A stretch of 64,000 nt of DNA from Rubripirellula reticaptiva. Lineage in GTDB: Bacteria > Planctomycetota > Planctomycetia > Pirellulales > Pirellulaceae. A program made the translations under genes and the position numbers. The notes beneath the pieces were generated by a model, which saw only the letters and a list, made by a program, of their open reading frames with translations, searched no databases and had not been told where the DNA came from. The stretch lies in the NCBI RefSeq assembly GCF_007860175.1, contig NZ_SJPX01000001.1, positions 310,001-374,000 of the forward strand, given 5' to 3'. Positions 63,611 through 64,000 of the stretch are shown here, in pieces (position 1 is the first letter of the stretch; every line of letters begins with the position of its first letter).

Positions 63611-64000
63611 ATGTGTCCGTTGAATCGTCTTTCCCAAGATAACCGCGAGACGCCCGAAACGTCCAACCGGGGCAATCAGGAAGTCAGCCTTTGGGACGCT
63701 GATCCGGCCGAATTGAGCCGTGGACGGGCAATGACGGCGGCAATCGCGAAGTCTCATTACGAGAACTTTTTGGTCGCCAGCTTGCTGTTGCCAAAACGCC
63801 TAAAACAGCCGTTTTACGACGTTTACGCGTTTTGCCGGACTGCCGACGACGTGGCGGACGAGTCACCATCGCCGCAAATTGCGACCGAGCGACTAGCCGA
63901 AACTCAACGACAACTCGACGCGACTTTCGCTGGTTTGCCGCCAACGGCGCCGTTTGTGGCGCTCGCTGACACGATTGTTCGGTTCCAATTGCCGAAGCAA
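63611..64000 (+). CDS. hpnC: Squalene/phytoene synthase-family protein, HpnC type (partial)
   Basis: The gene is cut by the window end; 130 codons are seen. The N terminus fits an HpnC-type squalene synthase: SHYENFLVASLLLPKRL near residue 48, then VYAFCRTADDVADE (72-85), whose Asp-rich motif binds prenyl diphosphate through magnesium. ATG at 63611 touches a GGAAGG site; a TTG at 63620 lies 9 bp after it and may be the true start. It is divergent from ispH and works downstream of it in isoprenoid use (hopanoid synthesis). Confidence 0.85.
   Translation, partial: MCPLNRLSQDNRETPETSNRGNQEVSLWDADPAELSRGRAMTAAIAKSHYENFLVASLLLPKRLKQPFYDVYAFCRTADDVADESPSPQIATERLAETQRQLDATFAGLPPTAPFVALADTIVRFQLPKQ

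Noticed and set aside
1-64000. tRNA, rRNA, CRISPR array, insertion sequence or prophage
   Set aside because: No tRNA-like cloverleaf with a T-loop consensus, no regularly spaced repeat-spacer array and no transposase, integrase or phage gene was seen.

Overview
The window comes from a planctomycete, most likely a member of the Pirellulaceae close to Rhodopirellula. I infer this from gene content and style: a c-type cytochrome of the planctomycete PSCyt1 type, DUF1080 lipoproteins, a sulfotransferase, a Ser/Thr kinase paired with a divergent ECF-sigma-like protein, many large secreted proteins of unknown function, frequent GTG starts and weak Shine-Dalgarno sites, and moderate to high GC. It reads as ordinary chromosome: nearly all genes are housekeeping genes or lineage-specific secreted proteins. 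I found no insertion sequence, prophage, CRISPR array, rRNA or tRNA.

Layout. 1-3.7 kb (+): larB, nnrD, ribF and a DHH phosphoesterase. 3.8-9.8 kb: a secreted protein (-), purB (+) and ppk1 (-). 9.9-14.2 kb (-): a kinase, a degenerate ECF-sigma-like protein and a haem/membrane fusion protein. 14.4-16.1 kb (+): a YhaM-like HD nuclease and queC. 16.2-21.4 kb (-): the ffh-rpsP-trmD-rplS-yraN translation/export cluster, then a secreted orphan flanked by two covarying palindromes. 21.6-28.1 kb (-): an eight-gene cytochrome oxidase assembly operon (di-haem cytochrome c, a 58-aa membrane protein, ctaA, ctaB, ABC ATPase, ABC permease, SCO1, DUF420) without any oxidase subunit gene. 28.2-32.5 kb: threonine aldolase (-) and hisD-hisC-hisB (+). 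32.6-37 kb (-): gatA-gatB followed by two coupled membrane proteins. 37.2-43.1 kb: dienelactone hydrolase (+), then a zinc metallopeptidase, a histidine kinase with its response regulator, and mnmG (all -). 43.3-49.4 kb: a two-Ig-domain secreted protein (+), a coupled pair of anchored proteins (-), holA (+) and a GYF-GYF-SUFU protein (+). 49.4-53.1 kb (-): an ABC ATPase, a 778-aa membrane protein and a MazG-like protein. 53.3-59.6 kb (+): sulfotransferase, double DUF1080 lipoprotein, CvfB-like S1 protein, a membrane protein and a metallophosphoesterase. 59.7-64 kb: a secreted esterase, an unknown protein and ispH (all -), and the start of an HpnC-type squalene synthase (+) cut by the window edge.

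How genes work together. The 21.6-28.1 kb operon joins haem A synthesis (CtaB, CtaA), copper delivery (SCO1), a c-type cytochrome and an ABC exporter; tight overlaps suggest one transcript, including a small membrane protein not previously apparent as a gene. ispH and the squalene-synthase gene start 22 bp apart on opposite strands and both serve isoprenoid/hopanoid synthesis. The kinase and sigma-like pair fits the planctomycete pattern of kinase-linked ECF sigma factors.

The observations most worth following are the 58-aa oxidase-cluster protein, the sigma-like protein beside its kinase, the ABC exporter inside the oxidase assembly operon, the SUFU-domain fusion, the response regulator with its DNA-binding domain at the N terminus, and the structured spacer between ffh and rpsP. 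I did not find a clearly new defence or mobile system. All family assignments are by eye from sequence motifs; no database search was run.
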